A stretch of DNA of 64,000 bases from Arcicella rigui (GCF_034929435.1 NZ_JAYFUM010000029.1:37235-101234); one strand, 5' to 3'; numbered from the stretch's first letter, positions 18,238-27,504 are shown. The notes: generated by a model from the sequence alone, not told the origin. Numbers and translations: made by a program.

Positions 18238-21200
18238 TTACCCACCATAAGGAAACTGTAAAGTAAACGTTGTTCCCACTCCTTCTTTACTCTCAAAGGA
18301 AATCGTACCGCCTAATTTTTTGGTAAATTCTTTGGTAATCGTCAGACCCAAGCCTGTGCCTTCGATATAAAACACGTTGTTTGCTCTAAAAAATAATTCA
18401 AATAAATGTTGTTGGTCGGCTTCTGGAATACCGATACCGAAGTCTTGCACAACAATTTGGTAATTGTCTTGATTGAAAATCAATGACAACGATGGGTTCT
18501 CGGCATTGGGTGAATACTTAAAAGCATTATTGACCAAATTACAGACAATATGATTCAAAAATGAAACATTAGTTGATACCACTTTGTGTTCGGATGGGCA
18601 AAAAAGGTTTAGTTCTCTGCCATCTTTTCGGTCGGAATAGTACTGAGTTTTTATATCGTTGATTAACGTAATAATATCAACTGTTTCTAATGGATACTCT
18701 TCAACTCGGGCCATACTTCGTTCAAGAAGTAATATATCTCGCAACATTTCAGTAAGTCGATTCGACTGAAATATCATTTTGCCTAATTGTTGCTTGATTT
18801 TATCTTTAATTGCTTCATTGTCAACCATGCCAACGTAAATATCCAAAATATCAATACTGCTAACGATAGAGGCAATTGGCGTTCTGAATTCGTGTGAAGC
18901 AAGGGCTGTAAAGCGTGTTTTTAGGTTGTTGAGTTCTTTTTCTTTTTCTAAAGAAATCTCTAATTGTTTAAGTTGTTTTTGAGTTTCTTCGGCTTTCTTG
19001 ATTTCTGTAATATCTCGTTGAATAGAAATCCAATGTGTAATGTTTCTTTTTTCGTCAAAAATAGGACAGATGTTTATATGCACCCAAAATTCTTCTCCAT
19101 TCTTTTTGTAAAGAATGTTGGTCATTTCACATGCTTCTTCTCTATTCATAGAAACCTTCACATGTTCCAGTAAAGTTTCATCTGAGTTAGCACCATATAA
19201 AAGAATAGGAGTATTCCCAATGATTTCGGAAGGCAAATAACCTGTCATTTTGGTAAATGCCTCATTAACATACATGATAGTGGGTGGTTGGTCGTTAGAC
19301 GATAACGGTTGAGTAATCACAACTGCGTCTTGCATATTTACAATGACGGACTCCATCAACTTCAATTGCAACTCTCGCTCTTTCTGTGCCGTAACATCTT
19401 GAACTGCCCCTACCATTCGGTGTGCTTTTCCGTTTTCATCACGAATGACAAATCCTCTGTCAATTACATAAGCATAAGTACCATCAGCTCGTCTGTAACG
19501 GTATTCTGCCGACCAATTATTGCTTTGGCTATCAATAGTATCATAAATGCTTTTTATCACTCTCGCTTTATCATCCGCATGGATATGATTACGCCAAGTA
19601 TTAAGGGCAATCGCAAGCTCATAATTTGTATGCCCGAAAATTCGCTGATGACCTTCGCCCCAGTAGAGTGTACCTTGTTCGATGTTCCAGTCCCAAATGG
19701 CGTCTGAAGTGGCTAATGAAACATACTTATATCTTTCGTTACTTTCCTCAAGGGCAAATTGGTTTTCTTTTTGTTCTGTAATATCTTGAATAGTGCCTTC
19801 TAAAGCAGTTGGAACACCGTATTCATTTTTAATAATTTTTCCAATTTCATGCACCCATCTGATAGTACCATCAGGTCGTACAATCCGAAATTGCAAGTTT
19901 ACATCTTCCCGTTTTAGGAAGGATTCCCTTTGTATTGCTTCAATATCTGGTCTGTCTTTGAAGTAAAGCGTATTTAAGTAGTTATCGTAACTCAATACAA
20001 ATTCTTCTTTTTTTACGCCCCAAATTTCATAAATTTCGTCTGACCAGAAGATTTTATCCGATTCAATCTCTGCACGCCAATATCCTAATTTGGCAATATT
20101 TGTCGCTACTCGTAGTTTTTCTTCACTATCTTTTAATTCTTTTAATACTGCCTCACGTTCGGTAACATCAAAAATTTGAGCTAAGGATACTCTCCGCCCA
20201 TTATAATACATTAAATGAGCTACTATTTCTACTTTAATGAGTTCCCCATCTTTCTTTTTATGTGTCCACAATCTTTTATTAATCTGTCCATAAGCTTCTT
20301 CGTTCTTGGTTACATCATAAATTAATGGGATTTCTTCTGGTGGTCTTATATCTAAAATTGTTAATGATAAAAATTCTTCACGAGTATATCCATACAACGA
20401 AAGGGCTTCTACATTACAATCAACTATTTTACGAGTACTAAATTCCCAAATAAACATTACTGATGGGTTATGTTCAAATAGCCTTTTGTATTGCCTTGCT
20501 GTTCTGAGTGATTCTAATTCAATCGCTTTCTTTTCTGTAATATCTCTGGCGAAGCAATACATGATTTGTTCGGTGCTGTCCCACTTTGCCGACCACAGCA
20601 TATTGATAATTCGACCATCTTTTCTAATATTTCTATTCTCAAAATTAGTGGTTTCCAATCCTCCCATTACAGCCACTGAAGCTTGAGAAGTAACATCAAA
20701 GTCTTCTTGGTAAACAAGGCTCATAAACGCTTTGCCCAACAATTCATCTGGCTGGTAACCCCAAATTTTCAAAGACGCCGCACTTACTTTTACAAAACGT
20801 CCTTCTGCGTCAATCGCACAAATAACATCCAAAGAAGAATCCATAATTTTATTCAATCCTTCTTTTGTTTTTTCTAAGGCGATTTGTTGCTCTTTTTCAT
20901 AGGTTACGTCTTGATAAACCCCAAAAACCTTCACAGGATTTCCAGCCTCATCTCTCATCAAATCTGCTCTTGAAACGATGTGTTTTATCGTCCCATCATC
21001 CAAAAAAAATCTTTTTTCTATTCTATACTCTTGTCCGGTTTCTATCGTCCGAAGCACATACTTCAACGCCTTTTCTCTATCGTCGGGGTGAAGTACACTC
21101 ATGCCTTTATCGAAATCAACTTCAAAAGACTGAGGTTCATACCCGCAGATTCGATAAACACCGTCCGACCATTTCACATTTTGCGTGTGTACATCAAATT

Positions 21201-21681
21201 CCCAAGTACCAAATTTTGCGATTTTCTCTGCTTTTCTGAGTAATTCTTGGTTTTCAGAAAATTGGTTTTTTAAAGCTACAAGTTCATTTTTTAAGGCAAT
21301 TTTCTCACTTACATCTACAATTGACAGAAGAATATGGCTCACATTTCCTTCATCATTCAGAAGAGGAATGTGTTCAATTTCCCAATATTGATGCTGAAAA
21401 ATTTGTGAAGATTCATCCCAAATCTCAAAAATTTGGGCTTCTACTTTATCTGTATTACCTGTTTGAATAACTACTTCGAGCGACTGTTTCAGTAAAAAAT
21501 GGGCTTGCGTTTTTATGGATTTACCCTCAAAAACTTCAAGTATATTTTTACCAAGTACTGATTCTTTTGAAAATGGAGCTATTTCAAGAAAGGCATTGTT
21601 TACATCCACAACAACACATTCATCCCCTACCGCTAATAATATGCTCGGAGAAGGAAATACCTTGAAGATATTCTTTATCAT
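18238..21681 (-). CDS. cytoplasmic multi-PAS sensor histidine kinase
   Basis: 1147 aa with no membrane helix. Seven PAS/PAC units follow one another (roughly 5-130, 145-265, 270-390, 395-515, 520-645, 650-770, 775-900), most ending with the 'V-x-D-V/I-T-E' type PAC tail (for example FARDITEKK, GTIQDITEQK, AVQDVTAQK). A HisKA domain follows with the phospho-acceptor His930 in HEFRTP, then HATPase_c with N box NNAFKYSP, G1 DFGIGIP and G2 GTGLGL. No receiver domain and no response regulator gene next to it. Likely senses several intracellular or redox signals; the signals and partner are unknown. Confidence 0.9.
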   Translation of the reverse strand: MIKNIFKVFPSPSILLAVGDECVVVDVNNAFLEIAPFSKESVLGKNILEVFEGKSIKTQAHFLLKQSLEVVIQTGNTDKVEAQIFEIWDESSQIFQHQYWEIEHIPLLNDEGNVSHILLSIVDVSEKIALKNELVALKNQFSENQELLRKAEKIAKFGTWEFDVHTQNVKWSDGVYRICGYEPQSFEVDFDKGMSVLHPDDREKALKYVLRTIETGQEYRIEKRFFLDDGTIKHIVSRADLMRDEAGNPVKVFGVYQDVTYEKEQQIALEKTKEGLNKIMDSSLDVICAIDAEGRFVKVSAASLKIWGYQPDELLGKAFMSLVYQEDFDVTSQASVAVMGGLETTNFENRNIRKDGRIINMLWSAKWDSTEQIMYCFARDITEKKAIELESLRTARQYKRLFEHNPSVMFIWEFSTRKIVDCNVEALSLYGYTREEFLSLTILDIRPPEEIPLIYDVTKNEEAYGQINKRLWTHKKKDGELIKVEIVAHLMYYNGRRVSLAQIFDVTEREAVLKELKDSEEKLRVATNIAKLGYWRAEIESDKIFWSDEIYEIWGVKKEEFVLSYDNYLNTLYFKDRPDIEAIQRESFLKREDVNLQFRIVRPDGTIRWVHEIGKIIKNEYGVPTALEGTIQDITEQKENQFALEESNERYKYVSLATSDAIWDWNIEQGTLYWGEGHQRIFGHTNYELAIALNTWRNHIHADDKARVIKSIYDTIDSQSNNWSAEYRYRRADGTYAYVIDRGFVIRDENGKAHRMVGAVQDVTAQKERELQLKLMESVIVNMQDAVVITQPLSSNDQPPTIMYVNEAFTKMTGYLPSEIIGNTPILLYGANSDETLLEHVKVSMNREEACEMTNILYKKNGEEFWVHINICPIFDEKRNITHWISIQRDITEIKKAEETQKQLKQLEISLEKEKELNNLKTRFTALASHEFRTPIASIVSSIDILDIYVGMVDNEAIKDKIKQQLGKMIFQSNRLTEMLRDILLLERSMARVEEYPLETVDIITLINDIKTQYYSDRKDGRELNLFCPSEHKVVSTNVSFLNHIVCNLVNNAFKYSPNAENPSLSLIFNQDNYQIVVQDFGIGIPEADQQHLFELFFRANNVFYIEGTGLGLTITKEFTKKLGGTISFESKEGVGTTFTLQFPYGG

Positions 21682-22055
21682 ATCATTGATTTTTAAAATT
21701 GGATTATTTAGTAGAATAGACTTTTAGTATCTTATGGATGAATAAGAATGGATATTTTTCATAGTTGGATTGGTTTTTATTGAGCTAAAGACACGAAAAA
21801 TTAATACAAATATTTCGGTTTATTAAATTTTGTAGAGTAAAATGGAATTTTCATAGCAAAAACCCCTAAAATTAGGGGCAATAGTGGCAAATTAAGGCGA
21901 TTATTTTGAAATGACTCCTTATAAAAACAATACTTAAAGGTTTATTCTATCAATTAAGCAGATTTTTTTTACCGCTTTTGATAAAAACATAATGCGGATT
22001 TACACTCTATTGTATTTGAGCATAAATCCGCATTATTATTATTCGAGAGAATCAT
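21682..22055. other. 374-base intergenic region upstream of the histidine kinase
   Basis: Holds the kinase leader and, at its right end, the hairpin at 21990-22035. No open frame with coding character and no clear promoter motif were seen. Confidence 0.5.
21990..22035 (-). terminator. terminator of the six-gene minus-strand cluster
   Basis: Perfect 13-bp stem TAATGCGGATTTA (21990-22002) / TAAATCCGCATTA (22023-22035), 20-base loop, with an A-containing stretch to its left giving a modest U-tract on the minus strand; 21 bases past the last gene. Confidence 0.7.
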
Positions 22056-22277
22056 TTATTCCATCCATTCACACTGAAAACCCAATTGAAAAAGTTCTTC
22101 AATTATACGCTGAGTTGGAACACACCTACCCTCGACACGTAAAATTTTATCACAATCATTAAGGTCAATATTGATAGAAAGGTGAGGAAAAGTATTTCTC
22201 AGAAAATCCATTACTGTTTTTGATGTCTTCTGATTCTGAATATTAGTTTTAAATATTTCGATAGAAATTTCTGTCAT
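22056..22277 (-). CDS. small unknown protein, HMA-like fold suspected
   Basis: 73 aa. Sequence pattern beta-alpha-beta-beta-alpha-beta (ISIEIFKTNI, KTVMDFLRNTFP, LSINIDLNDC, LRVEGR, RIIEELFQLGFQCEW) is similar in layout to heavy-metal-associated domains, but the CxxC copper motif is missing; two isolated cysteines remain. Similar short proteins are frequent in this phylum without known function. It is the last gene of a compact six-gene cluster, 15 bases after DUF1801, and is followed by a terminator. The fold is inference. Confidence 0.6.
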   Translation of the reverse strand: MTEISIEIFKTNIQNQKTSKTVMDFLRNTFPHLSINIDLNDCDKILRVEGRCVPTQRIIEELFQLGFQCEWME

Positions 22278-22292
22278 CCTTAGGTAAAGGTT

Positions 22293-22682
22293 TCATTCTT
22301 TATTTTGTTTTTTCGTTTTTTTAGAAGCCATTTTCATCAGATTTTCCTGAGTTCTGAATACCACAATTTTCTTAACTAAGTCTAAAGGCAAGGCTTCCCC
22401 AATGGGAAATTGTACTGCTCCTTTCGAACTTTTGAATCCTGCGATTTCATCTTGAAAAGCCGCAATTCCCGACGACGAAGGATAAAAGCCAATATGATTT
22501 TTGAAAGCCGCAAAATGCACCAAGTTTCCACCCAAATCAAAGGTGGGCATGGCATAGCTAATTTTTTCAGTAGCTTCTGGCGAAGCCTCTTGAATGGTTG
22601 TACGCATTTGCGTCAGCAGTATTTGTATATGTGCTGGAAAATCAGCAATATATTCATCAATACTTTGATACGATTTCATCAT
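22293..22682 (-). CDS. DUF1801 (YdhG/iron-chaperone-like) protein
   Basis: 129 aa, family-typical. YQSIDEYIADFPAHIQ, the central ISYAMPTFDLGGNLVHFAAFKNHIGFYPSS block and a C-terminal Lys-rich tail (SKKTKKQNKE). DUF1801 has a frataxin-like alpha/beta fold; some members are called iron chaperones, but evidence is limited. Its ATG directly abuts the stop of the doxX gene (TAAATG), so translation is probably coupled. Confidence 0.8.
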   Translation of the reverse strand: MMKSYQSIDEYIADFPAHIQILLTQMRTTIQEASPEATEKISYAMPTFDLGGNLVHFAAFKNHIGFYPSSSGIAAFQDEIAGFKSSKGAVQFPIGEALPLDLVKKIVVFRTQENLMKMASKKTKKQNKE

Positions 22683-23051
22683 TTAGGACTCAGCATTTAA
22701 TTTATGATAACTAAAGTACGAAATCATCAATACAATCAAAACTACTACTGGAAGAGCTAATGAAGCATTGAAGCCATCTACCACCCAATGACTTAGCCCT
22801 GCAAAAACAAAATCAAAAACAAAACCAGCATAAGCCCACTCTTTTATTCTTTTCGGAACTTGTGGAATCATCAAAGCCAACGTACCTGTTACTTTACAAA
22901 TAACGAGTGCTAACCCAAAGTATTCGGGATAGCCCAAATGTCTGATGCCTTCTTTTGCCATTTCAGTATGACCAGTCAGGGCGGGCATTACGCCTTCAAA
23001 AAGGAAAATGAGGGTGGTTGAAACCCAGAATGTAATTTTTGTACTTTTCAT
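22683..23051 (-). CDS. DoxX-like family membrane protein
   Basis: 122 aa with four membrane helices (ITFWVSTTLIFLFEGV, FGLALVICKVTGTLALMIP, WAYAGFVFDFVFAGLSHW, SLALPVVVLIVLMISYF), matching the small DoxX-like proteins. Conserved GMRHLGYP-type stretch is seen as GIRHLGYPEYF. The function of such DoxX proteins is unsettled; in this setting, with VOC and SRPBCC genes, it is probably part of a detoxification or stress cluster. Confidence 0.8.
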   Translation of the reverse strand: MKSTKITFWVSTTLIFLFEGVMPALTGHTEMAKEGIRHLGYPEYFGLALVICKVTGTLALMIPQVPKRIKEWAYAGFVFDFVFAGLSHWVVDGFNASLALPVVVLIVLMISYFSYHKLNAES

Positions 23052-23063
23052 AATAATTAGAGT

Positions 23064-23477
23064 TTATGTTAACTGATGATAATATAAAAGCCACTGATTA
23101 TTGTATTTATCTATTAAATCGCCGAACCACTCTCCGAAAGTACTTTGTGTAAGCGGTTGAATTTGCTTTCCTTCAAAAGATAGTTTCTGATAAAATTCCT
23201 TCATTTCTTCCTGATTATCACAATGCAACATCAGCGAAACAGCATTACCTTTTACTAAGCCTTCGTCTCCGAGCATATCCGAACCCATAATTACCAAGTT
23301 CTGATTGATGAGTGTGGCGTGTAAAACTAAATTTTTCATTTGTGTAGGCATTTGATTTGCCTCTGTTTGTTCGCCCAATAGTCTTACAGAAAGCTCTCCG
23401 CCCAAGCATTGTTGGTAAAAGCTCATTGCTTCTCGGCAGTTGCCACTAAAGTTTAAATAGGCTGTTACTTTGGGCAT
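23064..23477 (-). CDS. VOC family protein (PhnB-like)
   Basis: 137 aa from the ATG at 23477, which gives the family start MPKVTAYLNFSGNCREAM; an in-frame upstream ATG would add 27 hydrophobic, non-conserved residues. Glyoxalase/VOC beta-alpha-beta-beta-beta units with FYQQCLGGE and WLLYYHQ at the end. PhnB-like proteins are often labelled 3-demethylubiquinone methyltransferase-like, but enzymatic activity is generally unproved. Second VOC gene of the cluster. Confidence 0.82.
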   Translation of the reverse strand: MPKVTAYLNFSGNCREAMSFYQQCLGGELSVRLLGEQTEANQMPTQMKNLVLHATLINQNLVIMGSDMLGDEGLVKGNAVSLMLHCDNQEEMKEFYQKLSFEGKQIQPLTQSTFGEWFGDLIDKYNNQWLLYYHQLT

Positions 23478-23594
23478 TTTGAAATCAATTTGAAGATGTG
23501 AAATTTTGAAATAAATAATATTAAACTTTATTCCAAAAACATAAAAATCTAAAAACAAGATACTTAAAACAAGTTAATAGAAAAATTCAACTAC

Positions 23595-24437
23595 TTAGGC
23601 ATTTAATAAAGTATCAATATCAAACTTTTTCATTTTCATCAGTACTCGCATTACTCTTCCTGCTGTATCAGGATTACTCATCAATTTCCCTAATATCGAA
23701 GGAACTACCTGCCATGATACTCCAAAACGGTCTCTCAGCCAGCCACACATACCTTCTTGTCCACCATCACTGATAAGTTTTTCCCAATACTCATCAATTT
23801 CAGCTTGAGTATCACAACTAACGACCAGCGAAATAGCTTCGTTGAAAGAATAGTCATGTACACCCGGCCCATCCATAGCAATAAATGGTTGTTGATTCAA
23901 CTGAAATTCGGCATACAATACTTTCCCCGAATGTTCTTCACTTTCTGGATAATGATAAAGTAAATCTGTGTTTGAATCTTTGAAAATAGAAGTATAAAAA
24001 TTAATCGCCTCCTCTGCTCTTCCAAATTGATGATTGGTAAATAAAAAAGAGGGTCTTATTTTTTGCTGACTGCCGCCGTCGGTAGCAATGCTAATTTGCC
24101 AAGTCAAACCAAATCTATCTTGTAGCCAGCCGTATCTTTCACTCCAAGGATATTTATCTATGGCCATCAATACTTTTCCTCCTACTAAAAGCTTATCCCA
24201 AATAGTATCTACTTCTTCGATTGTGGGACAATTCACAAAAAATGAGATAGACGGATTGATTTTATACATGGGACCGCCATTGAGTCCCATAAATTTTGTT
24301 CCGTTCAATTCAAAATTAACCACCATCTGGTTTTCAACCTTGATTTTACTTTTTTCAAAAACTGAACTGTAAAAAGTAGCGGCTTCTTTGGCTTGTCCGT
24401 CGAACCACAAACAAAAAGTAATTGAATTTGAGTGCAT
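23595..24437 (-). CDS. double-domain VOC (PhnB/3-dmu-9_3-mt) protein
   Basis: 280 aa from the ATG at 24437; a start 24 bases upstream would overlap the preceding gene by 14 bases, and MHSNSITFCLWFDGQAKEA fits the family start. Two tandem VOC domains: about 4-125 (FLGLNGGP-like FMGLNGGPMYK, WLQDRFGLTWQ) and 130-250 (FIAMDGPGVHDY, WLRDRFGVSWQVVP). Such proteins are frequent in cluster with SRPBCC proteins in Bacteroidota; the ligand is unknown. The C-terminal tail RVMRVLMKMKKFDIDTL is conserved in this subgroup. Confidence 0.85.
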   Translation of the reverse strand: MHSNSITFCLWFDGQAKEAATFYSSVFEKSKIKVENQMVVNFELNGTKFMGLNGGPMYKINPSISFFVNCPTIEEVDTIWDKLLVGGKVLMAIDKYPWSERYGWLQDRFGLTWQISIATDGGSQQKIRPSFLFTNHQFGRAEEAINFYTSIFKDSNTDLLYHYPESEEHSGKVLYAEFQLNQQPFIAMDGPGVHDYSFNEAISLVVSCDTQAEIDEYWEKLISDGGQEGMCGWLRDRFGVSWQVVPSILGKLMSNPDTAGRVMRVLMKMKKFDIDTLLNA

Positions 24438-24447
24438 TAGCGAAAGT

Positions 24448-24876
24448 TTAGTTTTGTTCAACGTATTTTTTGAAATTATCCAAAATTGCCTGCCAGCCAG
24501 CTTTTTGTAATTCTAAAGAATTTTCACTTTCTGGTTCAAATATTTCGGTCAGTAACACACCTTCTTCTGTTTGTTGGAAACTTACCGATACTGTTCTTCC
24601 GTCTTCGAGTGTGTATGCTAATGCTTCTAAATCTTTGATTTTGGTATAAATCCAACTAAAATCAAAAGAGAAACTTCCGTCTTTAGCAGCCATTGTAGTT
24701 GTACTTTTGCCACCTTCTCTAAAATCATTTTCAGCGGCTGGTGCGTGCCAATCGTCCGAAGCAAAACACCAATTAACAATATGCTCGGGCGTATTGAAGC
24801 ATTTCCATACTTTTTCGAGGCTGGCTTCTACCTTAACCGCCACTGTGATAAAGATTTTATCTGTACTTTCCATCAT
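24448..24876 (-). CDS. SRPBCC / AHSA1-like domain protein
   Basis: 142 aa START-like protein. Characteristic VEASLEKVWKCFNTPEHIVNWCFASDDWHAP at the start, a central GSFSFDFSWIYTKI strand pair, FEPE, and the C-terminal helix LQKAGWQAILDNFKKYVE. Proteins of this type bind hydrophobic ligands; the substrate is unknown. First gene of the cluster and divergent from the GlxA-type regulator, with a 120-base shared control region. Confidence 0.85.
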   Translation of the reverse strand: MMESTDKIFITVAVKVEASLEKVWKCFNTPEHIVNWCFASDDWHAPAAENDFREGGKSTTTMAAKDGSFSFDFSWIYTKIKDLEALAYTLEDGRTVSVSFQQTEEGVLLTEIFEPESENSLELQKAGWQAILDNFKKYVEQN

Positions 24877-24984
24877 TTTAGCATTTTTTGAGTCATTTTA
24901 CGAATACAAATTTGCACAAAAGCTTGGCAGGAATAGCGTTATAAAAACGACAAATACAGGGCAGTTTACGACAAAGTATTTTTC

Positions 24985-24992
24985 TATATTTG
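24985..24992 (+). promoter_or_regulatory. -7 element immediately before the GlxA-type gene
   Basis: Perfect TATATTTG ending 4 bases before the ATG at 24997. If used, transcription would begin at or just past the ATG, giving a leaderless or very short-leader mRNA. The -33 element is not convincing. Confidence 0.35.
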
Positions 24993-24996
24993 TACT

Positions 24997-25980
24997 ATGA
25001 AAAAAGTGGCGATATTAATTCCAGAACATTCGACTATCCATGTGGTAGCCATAACACGGTTTATGTTTGAAACTGTGAATCAGTTCCTTATCGGTTCGGG
25101 TAGGGAAAAGCTTTTTGAAGTAAAATTGGTAGGTCAACAAAGACAAATGCAGTTGATTGATGGCCCATTTATGGTTTCACCAGACTTACTTATTCATGAA
25201 GTTTCCGACACTGACTTGATTATTATTCCGCCAACGGCAGGTGATTTTCGGGCAACTATTTCGGCAAATCAAAACTCTATTCAGTGGATTATTGCTCAAC
25301 ATCAAAAAGGTGCAGAAGTGGCTTCGCTTTGTGTGGGTGCTTTTTTATTGGCGGCTACGGGTTTGGTAAATGGTAAAAAATGTTCGACACACTGGGGGTT
25401 CAATGATGATTTTAGGGCTATGTTTCCAGAAGTAATTTTACAAGATGGTAAAATTGTAACTGACGAAGACGGCATTTATTCAAGCGGCGGAGCAAACTCT
25501 TGTTGGAATTTAGTTTTGTACTTAATTGAAAAATACGCTGATAGAGAAATGGCTATTCTTACTTCTAAATTCTTTGCCATCGACATCGACCGCACCAGTC
25601 AATCTTCGTTTGCAATGTTTAAAGGACAAAAGGAGCATCAAGACGAGGCTATCAAAAAAGCTCAAGAGTATATTGAAAATAATGTTGAAGAAAAATTTAC
25701 GGTTGAAGATTTAGCCGAAAGAGTAGCTTTGGGGAGAAGGAGCTTCGAGCGTAGATTCAAATTGGCTACCAACAATTCGGTATTAGAATACATTCAAAGA
25801 GTAAAAATTGAAGCTGCTAAAAGAAGTATTGAGAGTAGCAGAAAAAATATTAATGAAGTAATGTTTGATGTTGGCTATACCGACACAAAAGCGTTTAGGT
25901 CAACCTTCAAAAAAATAACAGGCCTCAGCCCGATTGAGTATAAGAATAAGTATAATAAAGTTGATTATGGAATTATGTGA
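24997..25980 (+). CDS. GlxA family transcriptional regulator (DJ-1/PfpI + AraC HTH)
   Basis: 327 aa. The N-terminal 190 residues form a DJ-1/PfpI class-I-glutaminase-like domain with the cysteine elbow ASLCVGAFLLAATG near 110 and STHWGFNDDF. The C-terminal AraC/XylS pair of helix-turn-helix motifs spans about 220-320 (FTVEDLAERVALGRRSFERRFK and INEVMFDVGYTDTKAFRSTFKKITGLSP). It is divergent from the SRPBCC-VOC-VOC-DoxX-DUF1801 cluster and is the most likely regulator of it. The effector is unknown. Confidence 0.9.
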   Translation: MKKVAILIPEHSTIHVVAITRFMFETVNQFLIGSGREKLFEVKLVGQQRQMQLIDGPFMVSPDLLIHEVSDTDLIIIPPTAGDFRATISANQNSIQWIIAQHQKGAEVASLCVGAFLLAATGLVNGKKCSTHWGFNDDFRAMFPEVILQDGKIVTDEDGIYSSGGANSCWNLVLYLIEKYADREMAILTSKFFAIDIDRTSQSSFAMFKGQKEHQDEAIKKAQEYIENNVEEKFTVEDLAERVALGRRSFERRFKLATNNSVLEYIQRVKIEAAKRSIESSRKNINEVMFDVGYTDTKAFRSTFKKITGLSPIEYKNKYNKVDYGIM

Positions 25981-26119
25981 CTTTAGGACTTGAAGACTTT
26001 AGGACTAAAGGATTTTAGGATTTTGAGACTTTAAGATTCAAAGTACTAAAATAAAAAAATCATAAAGTCAACAAATCTTAAAGTCTTAAAGTCCTAAAGT
26101 CCACAAATCCTAAAGTCCT
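25981..26119. repeat. inverted array of CTTTAGGACT words between converging genes
   Basis: The left half (25979-26040) repeats GACTTTAGGA-like words and the right half (26075-26119) repeats their complement (AAAGTCCTAA), so the transcript can fold into a long imperfect hairpin. It sits exactly between the stops of the GlxA-type gene and the TPR gene and may act as a bidirectional terminator. Confidence 0.65.
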
Positions 26120-26125
26120 AAAATC

Positions 26126-27457
26126 TTAATTACAATAATCACGAATAACCGCATAGGCTGGCGTGTAGCCCAATTCGCCTGCTTTACTCAAATCATTACA
26201 GCCCTCAGTATCACCTAAAGCGTGACGAATAATACCACGTACATAATAAGCTTCCGAGAATCTTGGATTCAAAGTAATGGCATTTGTACAATCTTGAATC
26301 GCTCCTCTTTGGTCTCCCAATTGTGATTTTACCATTCCTCTTGTAAAATACGCCTCATAATACAATGGATTCAAAGCAATTGCTTTGTTATAATCTTCAA
26401 TCGCTGCTTTGTTATCGCCTGAGCGAGCCTTCGCTAAACCTCTGTTATAAAATACTTCTGAGCGTTGCGTAGAGATTTCTGCCATTTTCAAACGCTCTTG
26501 AACATTATTGCGAAGTTCATCTAAAATCGGTTTAGTGATAGCTCCACTATAAACAATTTTAGTATTGTCTTCATTACCAATCGAAATTGCTTTTGTAAAA
26601 TCTTCGATAGAACCTTTCAAATTGCCCAATCTACTTTTTGCAAAACCACGACCATAGTATGCTCCAACATTTTCTGGTTCTTGTGCCAAAGCCATGTCAA
26701 AGTCAACCAAAGCACCTTGGAAATCCTCTAACTGACATTTACAGTAACCTCTTTGATATAAAGATTCTGGGTCTTCTGGCGTAAGTTCTAAAGCCTTTCC
26801 ATAATCAACAATTGCACCTTTGAAATCCCCCATTTTCATTTTACTGAATCCTCTACCAGAATAAGCAGAAGCTCTCTTGGGACTTATCTCAATCGCCTTT
26901 GTGAAATCTTCTAAACTTCCTTTATAATCTTCTAATTTTTGTTTTACTAACCCACGAGAAGTAAGCCCTTGAACATTGTCAGGCGTTAAATCTAAAGTTT
27001 TGTTGTAGTCCGACAAAGCACCTCTATAATTTTCCAATTTGAATTTACTCAAACCACGAATAAAATACGTATTGGCATCAGCAGGGTTCAAATCAATACT
27101 TCTGTTATAATCTTGCAAAGCACTTCTATGGTCATTTTGGCGAGCTTTACTTTGTCCTCTTCCGCTATAAGCTTCAGCATATTTTGGGTTCAATTCAATA
27201 GCTCTGTCAAAATCATTAATTGCACCACGGTTATCACGCAAATTTGCCTTCGTAATTCCACGGTCGTAATAGGCAACAGCGTCATCTGGCTTTAAAGCAA
27301 TAGCTTGTGAAAAATAAGTCTGTGCAACGGCGTGATTTCCCAAGCGGCTCTGCGTAACTCCCAAATCCATTAATTCTTGGAAAGTCTGACTTTGTGAATA
27401 ACTCAATTGATTGATTAGCAAAAATGCCAATACGAAAAGCAGGAAACTCTTTTTCAT
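26126..27457 (-). CDS. secreted tetratricopeptide-repeat protein
   Basis: 443 aa. Signal peptide FLLFVLAFLLINQLSYSQS, then about eleven 34-residue TPR units filling the protein from about residue 26 to 430, with the hallmark GRGFSKMKMGDFKGAIVDYGKALELTPED-type consensus (short quotes: YYDRGITKANLRD, GRGQSKARQND). A break near residues 300-330 (FTKAISIGNEDNTKIVYSG) interrupts the array. TPRs mediate protein contacts; location is the periplasm or outer membrane. A specific partner cannot be named. A -7 element lies about 50 bases upstream. Confidence 0.88.
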   Translation of the reverse strand: MKKSFLLFVLAFLLINQLSYSQSQTFQELMDLGVTQSRLGNHAVAQTYFSQAIALKPDDAVAYYDRGITKANLRDNRGAINDFDRAIELNPKYAEAYSGRGQSKARQNDHRSALQDYNRSIDLNPADANTYFIRGLSKFKLENYRGALSDYNKTLDLTPDNVQGLTSRGLVKQKLEDYKGSLEDFTKAIEISPKRASAYSGRGFSKMKMGDFKGAIVDYGKALELTPEDPESLYQRGYCKCQLEDFQGALVDFDMALAQEPENVGAYYGRGFAKSRLGNLKGSIEDFTKAISIGNEDNTKIVYSGAITKPILDELRNNVQERLKMAEISTQRSEVFYNRGLAKARSGDNKAAIEDYNKAIALNPLYYEAYFTRGMVKSQLGDQRGAIQDCTNAITLNPRFSEAYYVRGIIRHALGDTEGCNDLSKAGELGYTPAYAVIRDYCN

Positions 27458-27504
27458 ACTAAGAACGGAATTCAGATTTTTAAATAAATGATTAGTGTTT
27501 AATG

